NCBI RefSeq assembly: GCF_023278565.1
Contig: NC_064678.1
Span: 6,448,001-6,512,000 of the forward strand
DNA from: Colletotrichum lupini
Taxonomy: Eukaryota > Ascomycota > Sordariomycetes > Glomerellales > Glomerellaceae
Direction: 5' to 3'
DNA: 64,000 nucleotides
Shown one piece after another: positions 1-9,886 of the stretch. Below the pieces are notes generated by a model. That model made no database searches. It was given only the letters and a program-made list of their open reading frames with translations, and was not told the origin of the DNA. The position numbers and the translations under genes are program-made. The number at the start of each line of letters is the position of its first letter. The stretch's first letter is position 1.

Positions 1-2563
1 GTCGTCAATCAGGTAGGTGGAAGTAGACGAGTAGCAGAAAGGGACAGACAGACGGCGGAAGAAGGAGGAGGGATGAGTAGCGGAGGAGGAGGATGATGTC
101 AAGTTGAGTGAGGATCGAGTGTGGGAGAGATCCGAGGTCAATGGGCAGAGGTCAGGACGCGCCGGGAACGATTCGCATTTTGACCACGCGGCGAATGGGC
201 TGCATCGGACTTGGGACGGCGGCGATCAGTAGCCGGGGCAGAAAAATGGCGTGGCGACATGACCTGCAGCGGAGAGAAGAGCGATGGGCGTGGGGGGAGT
301 ATGCGTAGCGGGTATTCGTGCGAGAGGAAATGGACTCGGGAGTAGAGTCGTGGTTATCGTGGCCGTGTGTGGGTTGAGTGGTTCATTTCGGGCGAGGGTT
401 TCTGCTTCTATCGAGGACGGGGGAAGGGGGGGGGGATGAATGTCGTGCCGGCGGAATCAGTCCGTAGAAGGGCCGTGGGGAGAAAAGGATGCATCGCGTG
501 AGGTGTGACGGGGTGAGAATTCAAAAGAGAGTGCGTTTGTCTGTGGAGATGCCGATGGGAGAATGAGCTTGTTCCCCGCCTTTTCTTGGTTATCTAATTG
601 CTGAGTCTTCGTAGCTGCGTCTCTCTCTCTTTCTCGCACACTCTCACAGGTTCGCATCAAGTATCCATACGCAGCAAGGTACGGTGAGGTTTGCAACGTA
701 TGGTCGCAGGAGACAGGTTTCCCCTCACTCCGCATTGCTTCCGCCCGTTCGATGTGCCAAGGTGGATACGAAGCATCCGCAAGTGCGCAGTACTCCGTAA
801 AGTTGTTGAAGAAGCGGAGATATGCGGGATTGTTTTTTTGCTCAATTTTCATATGATTTTTCTGCTCATCATTAGCCTTTTGATTAGCGCTCCGGCGGCT
901 TGGAACATGGGAAGAAAGTGCTTAGACTCCGCATCCGCCGCACATGGTGGCTGTCATTTATCGGATGATGATGCATTTCAGATGTACCGTGACACAAGAT
1001 GCAAAGAAAAGATGAAGAAAGAGAAATCTTCAACGGGCGGAGACTCCGCATTCCCTGTCGTTCCTCGAATAGTGGAGACCACCCGGACCCGGAGATGCTC
1101 CGCTAGACTCCGCACCTCCCTCCGACCCCCCTGTCTCCCGCGGGAGCCACAAACGTCATGCCTTCCCACCAATCAGACCTCGCCTCGGTCAAGCCTCTGG
1201 AAGAAAAAAGTGGTGATGAGCTTCAGGGCCGTCCAACAAAAGTCTGGAGAACTGGGCTGGATCATGGATGGCTGGGTTGGTCTCATCCCGAATCTGGGGA
1301 AAGACCACGCCCCGGGCCTGGCTGACGGTGGCTACGCCGCACATGCGCATGGAGCTCGGCTCGGGGATGGTGAGGCGCTCAATCTAGTTTCGACCTCGTG
1401 AGATGGATGCCGTGGTGCGAATAGCGTCAACCCATCCTTCCCATCCCTACTTTTTCCTTATTTCCCTTGATCTATCTATACGGACTCTCCGTACACAACA
1501 AGTTTCACCGGCGGAGTCTCCTGTTGACGCCTCGTGCCGCCATCTTCAGAATGATCAGAATGGGTTCCAGCTACGCCTTGGCACGAGTCGAGGACGCCAT
1601 CACCAGACCTGTAGAAGGCTTAGTGAAGCCTTTGGTTCTCCATCAATCCATAGCTTGAGATTCCATCTCCATGCTCGTCTCCAAAGTCTTGATGGTCCAG
1701 CTGGGAAACCCTCCAAAACGAGATTCAAGAGACCAATCCTGTCGCTCCATGTCATCCCCACAATCATTTCTCATACCTGCTCCGTACCGGTAGACTGACA
1801 GACTGATCCTCCGCTTCTCCACAAATTGCCCATGGAGTTGGGAAAAACAACGTGATTCGACACATCTTCCCCTCCCCCTAACCACCACAGAGTCACCAAC
1901 TAACCTCCACCCTACTGAGGACCGGGGAGGGAATGGCTCATCACCAAAATCAGATGCTTGGCACAGCAACAAACCACCCCATGTCAACCGAGACTGACAT
2001 ACTTTCAACATGCTGCAAAATCCTTCCCTCACCTCACCATCATGACCACACACGAAAATCAACGTAATCACGCCAAACCAATCTCGTCCAGGACCCCCTC
2101 CCCTCCCCTCCCCGAACTTATTCCCCAAGGGGAACCGCAACTAATTACTAGAGCGCACGGTTCAAGCGCAGGGCGTCTTGTCACTTAACTTTTAGCTCTG
2201 ATTTTTATTTTATTTTCCAACCTCTCACCTCACCTTTTTTTCTCACTACCGCGTCCATTGTTCACTGTTGCGCTACAAACACTTTCTAATGTTACTTTGA
2301 CTACGACCCTTCTTGTTGTACCCGAAGCTGTCAAATTGATTCGGGTTCTTCCACCCTTGGAGGGATATAAGACGCCCCGAATGCCCTCCTCAACTTAATT
2401 CACCTCCCTCCTTCAGGCGTCCGACTTTCGCGCATCCCCGAGCCTCACCCGCCTCCCTCAATCCTCCTCCTCATCATCTCATACATCTCATCCAATCTTT
2501 CATCCGTCATATCTCCAGCATCATAAATCTTGATACCCCGTACATACAATTATCAACTTCAAA
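1..2563. other. Gene-free upstream region of the sugar transporter
   Basis: I see no supported gene here. The longest reading frame (about 691-1401, plus) has no recognisable domain and looks like chance translation. The last 180 bases before the transporter ATG are strongly pyrimidine-rich (2380-2560), as is usual around fungal transcription starts. A CreA-type consensus CCGGGG lies at 1922-1927. The left part (1-450) is purine-rich and could be the 3' or 5' flank of a gene outside the window. Confidence 0.5.
2366..2370 (+). promoter_or_regulatory. TATA-like box of the MAL-type transporter
   Basis: TATAA inside GGATATAAGA lies 194 bases before the ATG at 2564 and is followed by a long CT-rich leader. 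Position and context suit a core promoter. The assignment is inference. Confidence 0.4.
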
Positions 2564-4442
2564 ATGGCCGACCCAAAGGTCTCCTCCCCCGTCCCAGAGG
2601 ACAAGGAAACAGGCATCCACCACCACACCTCAATCACAGACGACACCAACACCGCAACCCCCAACAACCACGATGCCGCGCACCCAGAAGACCTCGCCGC
2701 GGAGGCAGCCCAAGCCGCCTCCGCAGAACACAAAATGTCCCTCCTCGAAGCCATCCGCACCTACCCAAAAGCAATCGGCTGGTCCGTCCTCCTCTCCTCC
2801 ACCCTCATCATGGAGGGCTACGACCTCGCCCTCCTCAGCAACCTCTACTCCTCGGCCGTCTTCCAGCGCAAGTACGGCACCTTTGTCGAGGCCCAGAACA
2901 AGCACGTCATCTCCGCCGCCTGGCAGTCCGGCCTCAGCAACGGCGCCCGCGCCGGCGAGATTTTCGGGCTTGTGATTGCCGGCTGGACGGCGGATCGGTA
3001 CGGGTATCGGGTCACGACCATGGGGTTCTTGGTGTTGATGATTGCGTTCATCTTTGTGCTGTTCTTTGCGCCGAATGTGCAGATCTTGGTGCTTGGGGAG
3101 GTTCTCTGCGGTAATGCCCCGACTTTCCATCCTGGCTTCGAGTATCGCTGCTAACGTCTTGCAGGAATCCCTTGGGGTGCTTTCCAGAGTGTCACGCCAG
3201 CATATGCCTCCGAGGTCGCTCCCGTCGTTCTCAGGCCGTATCTCACCACCTTCATCAACATGTGCTGGGTAGGTCACTCTTCACAAGGACGAGAAGGCAA
3301 ACTACAAGACGTTGCAGACTAACAAAATCCAGGTCATCGGACAATTCTTCTCCGCGGCCGTCAACAAGGGTTCCTACCACCACCAGGACGAATGGGCCTA
3401 CAGAATCCCCTTTGGAGTCCAATGGGTCTGGCCCATCCCCATCCTCATCGGCCTCTTCTTCGCCCCTGAGTAAGTTTCAACCCCAGATTCCATACTTATT
3501 TCCCCCCCCCCTCAAGAAGCCATTCTCTGCCGTGCTTTGACTGACAACAGCAGATCCCCCTGGTGGTACGTCCGCCACAACGACAAACCAGCCGCCAAAC
3601 GCGCCCTCCTCCGCCTCACCTCCCGCAACCAACCAAACTTCAACCCAGACGAGACGATCGCCATGATAGAACACACAAACGAGCTCGAGAAGCGCGCAAA
3701 GGAGGGCGTGACCTACGCAGACTGCTTCAAGGGCGTCGACCTCCGCCGCACCGAAATCGTCGTCGGCATCTGGCTCGTCCAGACCCTCGGCGGGCAGAAC
3801 CTCATGGGCTACTTTGCCTACTTCTTGACGCAGGCCGGCATGGACCCCGGAAACTCCTTCTCCCTGTCAATGGGCCAGTACGCCCTCGGCATGGTCGGCA
3901 CCGCGGGCTCCTGGTTCCTCATGTCCCGCATCGGCCGGCGCACGATCCACTTCTCCGGCCTCTGCGCGCAATTCTGCCTTCTGCTGATCGTCGGCTGCCT
4001 CTCCTTCTCCGACAGCAACGCCTCCGTCTGGGCCATCGGCGCCATGCTCATCGTCTTCACGTTCGTCTACGACTTCACCGTCGGTCCCGTGACCTACTCC
4101 CTCGTCTCGGAGCTCTCCTCCACGCGTCTCAAGAACAAGACCATCGTCCTCGCGCGCGCGGGCTACAACGCCAGCAACATCTTTGTGAACGTCATGACGA
4201 ATTACCAGCTCTCGTCGACGGCGTGGAACTGGGGCGCGCGCACGGCTCTGTTTTGGGCGGGCACGTGTCTGCTCTCGTCCGTGTGGGTGTATTTCCGCGT
4301 GCCGGAGCCAAAGGGGAGGACGTACGCCGAGCTGGACCTGTTGTTCGAGCACAAGGTTTCGGCGAGGAAGTTTGCCGAGACGAAGATTGATCCGTACTCG
4401 CATGAGCTCAACAGCGAGAAGAAGTTGGCCGAGGAGCATTAG
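2564..4442 (+). CDS. MFS alpha-glucoside/sugar transporter (MAL permease type)
   Basis: A 558-residue sugar/H+ symporter of the plasma membrane, in the fungal maltose-permease branch of the sugar porter family. I read four exons: 2564-3110, 3165-3268, 3333-3469 and 3554-4442. The introns have GT-AG ends, and the frames join to give the conserved LCGIPWG, INMCWVIGQ and PESPWWY segments. Exon 1 encodes a hydrophilic acidic N terminus of about 60 residues, then the first helices with MEGYDLALL and the loop motif GWTADRYGYR. Exon 4 carries the central loop, SRIGRRT, the NASNIFVN helix and the PEPKGRTYAELDLLFE signature after the last helix. That ending and VSARKF are typical of MAL-type carriers. 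The third acceptor was placed at 3553 rather than 3550 because it restores PES. It is convergent with the Zn2Cys6 gene downstream. The substrate (maltose, other alpha-glucoside, oligosaccharide) is not provable from sequence. Confidence 0.93.
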
Positions 4443-4683
4443 GTCCTGTGTTTGTCATGCCCCTGATGGGAGATAAAAAGAGACAAGGAAAGGACGTGTC
4501 GAGGAGCGGGCCTTGAGGATGTTGGATACCCCTATGTTTGGAGTTATTGTTCTACCAGATACACTACTAGCGTAATCTCATGCATAATGAACAGGTCTTA
4601 ACCTCACTCCGCCATCTCTGAACCCGCATTCCTTTCTCCTCCCAAGTGCTATACGCTGCATATCCATGGTATCAAAACGTAAC

Positions 4684-6291
4684 TCACGTCGGCCGACGCG
4701 CCAACGTCCCCGCAATCGCCATACTCGGCACAGCCTGCTGAATATGCTTCTCCAACAAGTCATCGTAAATCGAATTGCCCCCCGGCAACCTCGTAATAAG
4801 CCGCCGCATATACTCCAAATCATCCTCCGGCCCACTGCCCGTCCCGCCCATCCGGCCGCCCCTCGGACTGGACGGCTTCGTAATCGGCACCCTCGCGAGC
4901 ACATCCACCGCCGCGCTCGCGATGTCAAACAACTTCTCCGTCAACCCGACCCCGTGCACCTTGATACTGTCCACGGGTAAATCCCGCGTCGAGAGCACGA
5001 GGTCCTTGGCCACCTCGAGAGGGTAGTGATACGTCATGCTCGGCGAGTGAACAGACTCTTCAGCAAGGTACCCGAACCGCAGACGCAGCTGCCAGAGAAT
5101 GATCCGCAACCACAGCTGCGTCACCCTCAGATTCGCCTTTTGCGTGTCCTTGAGGTCCGAAGTCGACCGCAGCGCCGCATTCACCGCCGTCTCGATGTAC
5201 GTCAACGCCGCGTTCGACGGCGGCGTCGCCACCTTTTCCATATTCAACAGCGCGATAAACGACGTGTCCAGCGGACTGAACAACGCCGCCAAACTCCAAA
5301 ACCCCGAAAGGCTCGGGTCGTCGGTGCCAAGGGTAGGCGATTCGGCCGTGATCTGCAGCGTCACGGGCCGCCGGTACCGGATCCCGTGCGACCGCTCCGA
5401 CACCAACAGAACCCAGAACAAGCGGTCCGCCAGCACCGCCGCCGCCGGACTCGCCGACGCCTCGGGTGTGTTCATCCGCAGCAGCAAGAACAGCGTCGTC
5501 GCCTCTCTCAGAAACAAGAAAGCCTGGCTGTGGTGAAAGAGCGCAGAGTGGCACGCGTACAGGAAAAACGTGAGCAGGCACTGCTCAAACGTCGGATTCG
5601 ACCTTCTCGCGAAATTCCGATGCGCCGCGAGCGCCTCCTCGAACAACATCCGCCCATGCAGCGCATTCTTCTCCGGAATCAGGCCCTGGATCCACAGACT
5701 CTCCGGCTCCTCCACCTGAAGCAGCACCAACGCGCACACAGCCGTCAGAAGACAATGCGCCTCCATCCCGACCTCACTCGGCCCGGCAACGACCTTCATC
5801 TGCGCAACGTACTCGGGCGTCAAGATGGGAATGGTAGGGTGCAACCGCGCAAAGAAGCGATCGACGCAGTAATCCATGACCCGCGCCGGAAGAAGATCGG
5901 CCATGCGCTGGACAGCTTCGCGGGGAATGTGTCCAAAGGCCTGGGAGCCGTCCGAGACCCAGGCAAGGGAGACGGGGCCGGGCAGGCCGAGGCACTGGTC
6001 GCCCAGGCCGGCGTCGACGCAGCGCTTGCAGGGGCGGTATTCGTTGCATGCGCGGCGGAGGTTTTTGCAGCGGGCGCAGGCGCGGGAGACTTGGGCTCTT
6101 TTGGGGCGGGAGCCGCCGGATGATGAGGATTTGCGGCCGGTTGTTGATGACGGTCCGCCATTGTAGCCACCGCCGGAAGACGATTCTTGGGCGTCCTCGC
6201 TGTGGTCGTGGCGTTTGCCGAGGTGAGAGCTGCTGGCTGGGGATATGTTGGAGGGACTAGCTGCTGGGGGGGACACCATCGTCTTTTCCAT
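4684..6291 (-). CDS. Zn2Cys6 fungal transcription factor
   Basis: A 535-residue nuclear regulator encoded by one uninterrupted exon. A Ser/Gly-rich N terminus of about 60 residues precedes a basic stretch and the binuclear zinc cluster: Cys72, 75, 82, 88, 91 and 100 in the spacing C-X2-C-X6-C-X5-C-X2-C-X8-C. The long middle region contains a Fungal_trans-like segment with ERSHGIRYRRPVTLQ around residue 300, a motif seen in many regulators of sugar metabolism. The C terminus is short and has no activation-domain signature I can name. It lies 241 bases from the end of the sugar transporter, in opposite orientation (tail-to-tail). That pairing makes control of the transporter plausible but does not prove it. 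The start is the first ATG of the open frame, and a second ATG four codons later is also usable. Confidence 0.9.
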   Translation of the reverse strand: MEKTMVSPPAASPSNISPASSSHLGKRHDHSEDAQESSSGGGYNGGPSSTTGRKSSSSGGSRPKRAQVSRACARCKNLRRACNEYRPCKRCVDAGLGDQCLGLPGPVSLAWVSDGSQAFGHIPREAVQRMADLLPARVMDYCVDRFFARLHPTIPILTPEYVAQMKVVAGPSEVGMEAHCLLTAVCALVLLQVEEPESLWIQGLIPEKNALHGRMLFEEALAAHRNFARRSNPTFEQCLLTFFLYACHSALFHHSQAFLFLREATTLFLLLRMNTPEASASPAAAVLADRLFWVLLVSERSHGIRYRRPVTLQITAESPTLGTDDPSLSGFWSLAALFSPLDTSFIALLNMEKVATPPSNAALTYIETAVNAALRSTSDLKDTQKANLRVTQLWLRIILWQLRLRFGYLAEESVHSPSMTYHYPLEVAKDLVLSTRDLPVDSIKVHGVGLTEKLFDIASAAVDVLARVPITKPSSPRGGRMGGTGSGPEDDLEYMRRLITRLPGGNSIYDDLLEKHIQQAVPSMAIAGTLARRPT

Positions 6292-6977
6292 TGCGAAGCC
6301 TCATGGTGTACCAGGTCGTTTTGAGTGCGCGGGTGAGAGTGAGATTGAACGTCTGATCTGATTGTGTTTGTTCGTTGATGTTGCGCTGTTTAGGTTTTGG
6401 TGTCTACCTTGAATGAGAGAGGTTGGACGTGAGTGAGTGTGACCCCAACCACGTTACCACGCAATGGAAATGAGTGACGGGAGTTGGAGGACAACGCGTG
6501 CCGAGAAAATCAATGACTGGACGCATGGAAGAGAAGGAAATGTCCCCGTTCTGCCCGGTGCCGGTGCGCGCAGTGACTTCCATTTCCCCAGTGAGTCACG
6601 TGTTACCCCGCTAACCCCCGTCCTAGACGCCCGGGGGAAGATTCAGGCCCAGTAATTGGCACGTTTGGTAATGGGACGATGGGACATGGGACGCTGTATT
6701 TGTATTGCCGCTCCAGAAGGATTCGTCCATCACCAACGCAATGCAACTGTGCACCAACACGCCAGACGGCCAGACCAATACTCCCATTGATCATGATGCA
6801 AACATCCATGATGCAAACATCCATGGTATTTATCCCTGACCATTCGTCTAAGAGGCCGCTGATCTGTACATCCTTTCGAAAACCCCGTATCTATGTAGTG
6901 TATGAACCCAATGCCCAACGCCTTGCTATGCACCCCAGACTTGCTGTATATCCATCCCCCACCAAAGATGAAAATCT
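6292..6977. other. Intergenic: promoter of the Zn2Cys6 gene and 3' flank of the WBP4-like gene
   Basis: No coding sequence is supported. The half next to 6291 is the upstream region of the minus-strand regulator. A short tandem repeat lies at 6792-6821. Confidence 0.5.
6792..6821. repeat. Tandem 15-bp duplication
   Basis: Two perfect copies of the 15-mer catgatgcaaacatc stand head to tail, followed by the first four bases of a third. It is probably a local slippage product. Confidence 0.85.
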
Positions 6978-7874
6978 TCATTTTTGTCGCATGTTCTTGG
7001 GCTTACGCTTCTTGAACACTACCGCCGGCGCCGCGGACTCCGTGGATTCCGCAGCCTCATCCTCCTTCTTGACGCCGTCCTCTCCCAAGGCCGGCACGTC
7101 CAAGCCCTTCCCAGCCTCGTCCTCCACCGGCTCACTCTTAACAGCCGGCGCATCAGACGTAGCTCCCGCCGCATCCTCCCCCTCACCCTCCTGCTTCACC
7201 TCAGTCTTGACATCCACCTCAGCCTTGTTCACCTCTTCCTCCTTCTTCACAGCCCTCATCAGCGTATTCCCACTCAACAACGCATCAAGATCCTCGTCGT
7301 CAGCCGGCATCGTCCTCGTGCTCCCCCACTTCTTAGGCCTCTTAAACAACCCCCTCACAGCCTCCTCCTCCTCCCTCTCCTCCTCCGTCTGCTCCCGCTT
7401 CCTCACCCCAACAGCCTTAGCCTCAATAGGCTTGTTCCTCTCCCTCGCCGCCTCCTCGTCGTCGACAACCTTTGTCGCAGTGACCGTCCACTCCCCCGCC
7501 ATCGCCATATCGCCCCGAAACTCCGTCGGTATCGAAACGCCCATTTCGGCGAGCTGTTCCATCTGCTGTTTCCGCTGCGCCTCCGCCGACGGCGGCCCGC
7601 CGCTGCTGCTCGAACCACCGGGTCTTGAAAAGGATGATGATGATGATGGCGTGCCGGACGATATCCCCTTCAACCTCTCCACCTCGCGCTTCGCCCTGTC
7701 CTTTTCACGCTCTTCTTGTTCATGGCCGCGGTGAAGGTCGCGCAGGAACCGCTTGAGCGCGCCCTGGTGCTTGCCCGTCGCCTCGTGATTCTGTCGCTCG
7801 AGCTTCGTGTCGCGGACAAAGATGCTGCAGTGCTTGCACCAGTACTTTGGTGTCGATTTCCAGTATTCTGACAT
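6978..7874 (-). CDS. U1-type zinc finger protein, WBP4/FBP21-like splicing factor
   Basis: A 298-residue, single-exon protein. The N terminus begins MSEYWKSTPKYWCKHC, the classic start of WBP4/FBP21 relatives. The matrin/U1-type C2H2 finger uses Cys13, Cys16, His30 and His36 (C-X2-C-X13-H-X5-H). A basic, Glu/Arg-rich helix of about 30 residues follows, then a low-complexity acidic middle with many KxE and VKxE segments (possible SUMO sites), ending in KKRKPKNMRQK. Animal WBP4 also carries WW domains that bind proline-rich spliceosomal proteins. I see no WW domain here, so this is the shorter fungal form. The expected role is association with the spliceosome at the pre-mRNA stage. The start ATG coincides with the conserved N terminus. 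Confidence 0.85.
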   Translation of the reverse strand: MSEYWKSTPKYWCKHCSIFVRDTKLERQNHEATGKHQGALKRFLRDLHRGHEQEEREKDRAKREVERLKGISSGTPSSSSSFSRPGGSSSSGGPPSAEAQRKQQMEQLAEMGVSIPTEFRGDMAMAGEWTVTATKVVDDEEAARERNKPIEAKAVGVRKREQTEEEREEEEAVRGLFKRPKKWGSTRTMPADDEDLDALLSGNTLMRAVKKEEEVNKAEVDVKTEVKQEGEGEDAAGATSDAPAVKSEPVEDEAGKGLDVPALGEDGVKKEDEAAESTESAAPAVVFKKRKPKNMRQK

Positions 7875-8446
7875 GGCTGTATGGCCGCGTTGCGTACGTG
7901 TCAGATGTACGTGCGTACGTGTGCAGGTCGAGGTAAGGTAGAGAGAGATGTTGGTCGAAAGAGATGGCTGGGTGTTCGTGTGTTGTCAGAGCGAAAGAAG
8001 GTTGGCCGAGATGTCACGGCACGATGCGCATGCCAGAAATTTGGAGGTTCGGCCCAGATGTCTGCGCTGAGGTCCGTGCAGCACTTATCTTATCTCCAGT
8101 CACATCCCTGCAGGTGGAATGTCACTCCCTGCGGTGCGCAGCGACATCGGATGCCATGTTCGCCAGTCACTGATCACGAAGTCATTTCAAACTGTTACAG
8201 CTGAAGATGTGCTGGTATTGCTCTAGTGGCGGAGTTAGGAACTTGTCACAGCCCCTTCCAACTATCTAGCTACCTATTTGCAAACCTGCAAACCCATCCA
8301 TCCTCTGCTCTTGTACAAAGTCCGTTTCCTGGTCATCATCATGGAATTAAAATGCCGATTTCTTGGCAGGGTATTGAGAAGCAAAAATGCCAATTAAGCC
8401 TTTGTGAACCAATTCAAGTCCACCCACACATTCCGAGTCAAGCGAC
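7875..8446. other. Intergenic: promoter of the WBP4-like gene, 3' flank of the wall protein gene
   Basis: No gene is seen. Short frames here have no domain or splice support. GTACGT-rich sequence at 7893-7920 lies directly upstream of the WBP4-like start. Confidence 0.45.
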
Positions 8447-9454
8447 CTAGATAAGGCAGACGACTGCCATCAGAGTGGCAACGAGAGCGACAAACGAAGC
8501 CGGAGCCAGGTTCTGGCCAGCAGCAACGGGGGGAGCCGCCGGTGTGGTCGTGGTCGCAGGCGTGGTAGCCGTGGTGCCAGGGGTGGTCACGACCGCCGTG
8601 CTGTTGACGGGCGTCGACGGGACCGAGGGAACCGGAACGGGCACCTTCGTGGTGGGGACCGGCGGGACGACCGGCGCGGTGGTTGCAGGAGGGGCAACAG
8701 GGGTTCCCGGGGGAGTGTAGGGGGGCTGGCTGGCGGGAGCAGAGGGCGTCACAGTGACAGGAGGCAGCTCGCCGCAGGGGGTGGTGTGGCCCTGAACCTG
8801 GCCATCGCCGATTTGGCAGAGAGGGACGGGGATCGTGGTCGGGACAACCTGAGGCTGACCGTCGCCGATAACCGTGACGAGAGTGGTCACCACCATGGTG
8901 GTACCAACAACCTGTCCAGAGGGAACGGGAGCATCGGCGCCGCAGGGGAGAGCCGAGAGGTGAATGGGAGAACACTGCTCAGCCCAGTGACGGTCGTACA
9001 AGTTGTAGAAGTCACCAGAGAGGCATCTGTAGAAGGTGGTGGAGCCTCCGAGGGCAAGGGAGCCGTTGGAGCAGACGGAGAAGCCAGAGGTGTAGATGGC
9101 GCCAGCTTGAGCGGGACCGTCAAACTGGAATTGGTAGTTGGCGACGATAGAGCCAGTGCGGCCCTGGGAATCGGTCAGGACACCGTCCTTGAGGGTGAGG
9201 TCCAAAGAACCAGTTCCAGTGCAGGAGCCACGCTTCTGTTGCGTTTGTCAGTATAAAATCTCTTTTTTTTTTTCGGAGGCTGGTAGGCTTACATCGAGGC
9301 TTCGCTTTCCGAGCTCGACAACGGTCAGACCGAAGTTGCCAGTGTAGCTTGTGGAGCAGCCGGCGGGGGGGCTCGCAGATGGCTTGAGAGCAGCCTGCGG
9401 CATGGCCACGGCCAAGGTAGCCAAAGCGGCGGGGATGATCGCGAAGGAGCGCAT
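8447..9454 (-). CDS. PIR-like cell wall protein with predicted GPI anchor
   Basis: A secreted wall protein of 316 residues in two coding exons, 9293-9454 and 8447-9235, with a 57-nt intron between. Residues 1-18 form a signal peptide ([18 protein letters not shown]). Lys-Arg pairs at 50-51 and 55-56 are potential Kex2 sites, the second created at the exon junction. The next 90 residues match the four-cysteine domain of yeast PIR/Cis3 proteins: a [18 protein letters not shown] stretch, QFQFDGP, QAGAIY, a Cys-containing [12 protein letters not shown] and [14 protein letters not shown]. Unlike yeast PIR proteins, in which this domain ends the chain, a Pro/Thr/Val-rich stalk of about 130 residues follows. 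The chain finishes in a hydrophobic tail ([17 protein letters not shown]) typical of a GPI signal. The likely role is covalent attachment to wall beta-glucan. Family assignment is strong; the GPI anchor is inferred. Confidence 0.88.
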
Positions 9455-9462
9455 CTTGTTGG

Positions 9463-9886
9463 CTAGAGATGTATGTATTAGCAAGACTGATTCATTTTCG
9501 CTCAAGTTGAGGATTCTGAGTTTTCATATAGTGTGCCGATCCTCCGGAAATGTAGGCAAGATCGTGCAGGACCAGCGAGATCATGAAGTACAAACCACTT
9601 CACGAGTCACCAGACAGCTCAGGAGGGACAGAAAAGTCGACGGGAGCTCTGACTAAACCCAGAAATCAAGCAATGAAAATACCCGGGCCAACAACGCGGG
9701 CATATTCATGGTTTGATGCCACAAGCCCATGACGTCGCCCGCCGTGATGGAAGAAGAAGGATGAGCGATGTAGCAAGCTCATAGATCGCCAAAATAGAGC
9801 CAACGAAACCGCGAGACGCGCTCCATGAGAGGAATCGGAGTCCCATCTCGCTGACAGCAGAGGGGTCGCAATAGAGATCAGCTTAC
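9463..9886 (-). other. Putative 5'UTR intron of the PIR-like gene
   Basis: On the minus strand a GTAAGC donor at 9886 follows a CA-rich leader that looks like a fungal 5'UTR. A CTCTAG acceptor ends eight bases before the ATG at 9454. The 424-nt interval has stops in all frames. Long leader introns are common in highly expressed wall-protein genes. The model is inference and needs transcript reads. Confidence 0.45.

Noticed and set aside
691..1401. 236-codon plus-strand frame near the left edge
   Set aside because: Random composition, antisense frames of similar length, no domain, no splice or leader context.
5026..6123. 365-codon plus-strand frame
   Set aside because: Arg/Gln/Pro-rich shadow lying antisense to the Zn2Cys6 gene, whose zinc cluster is unmistakable.
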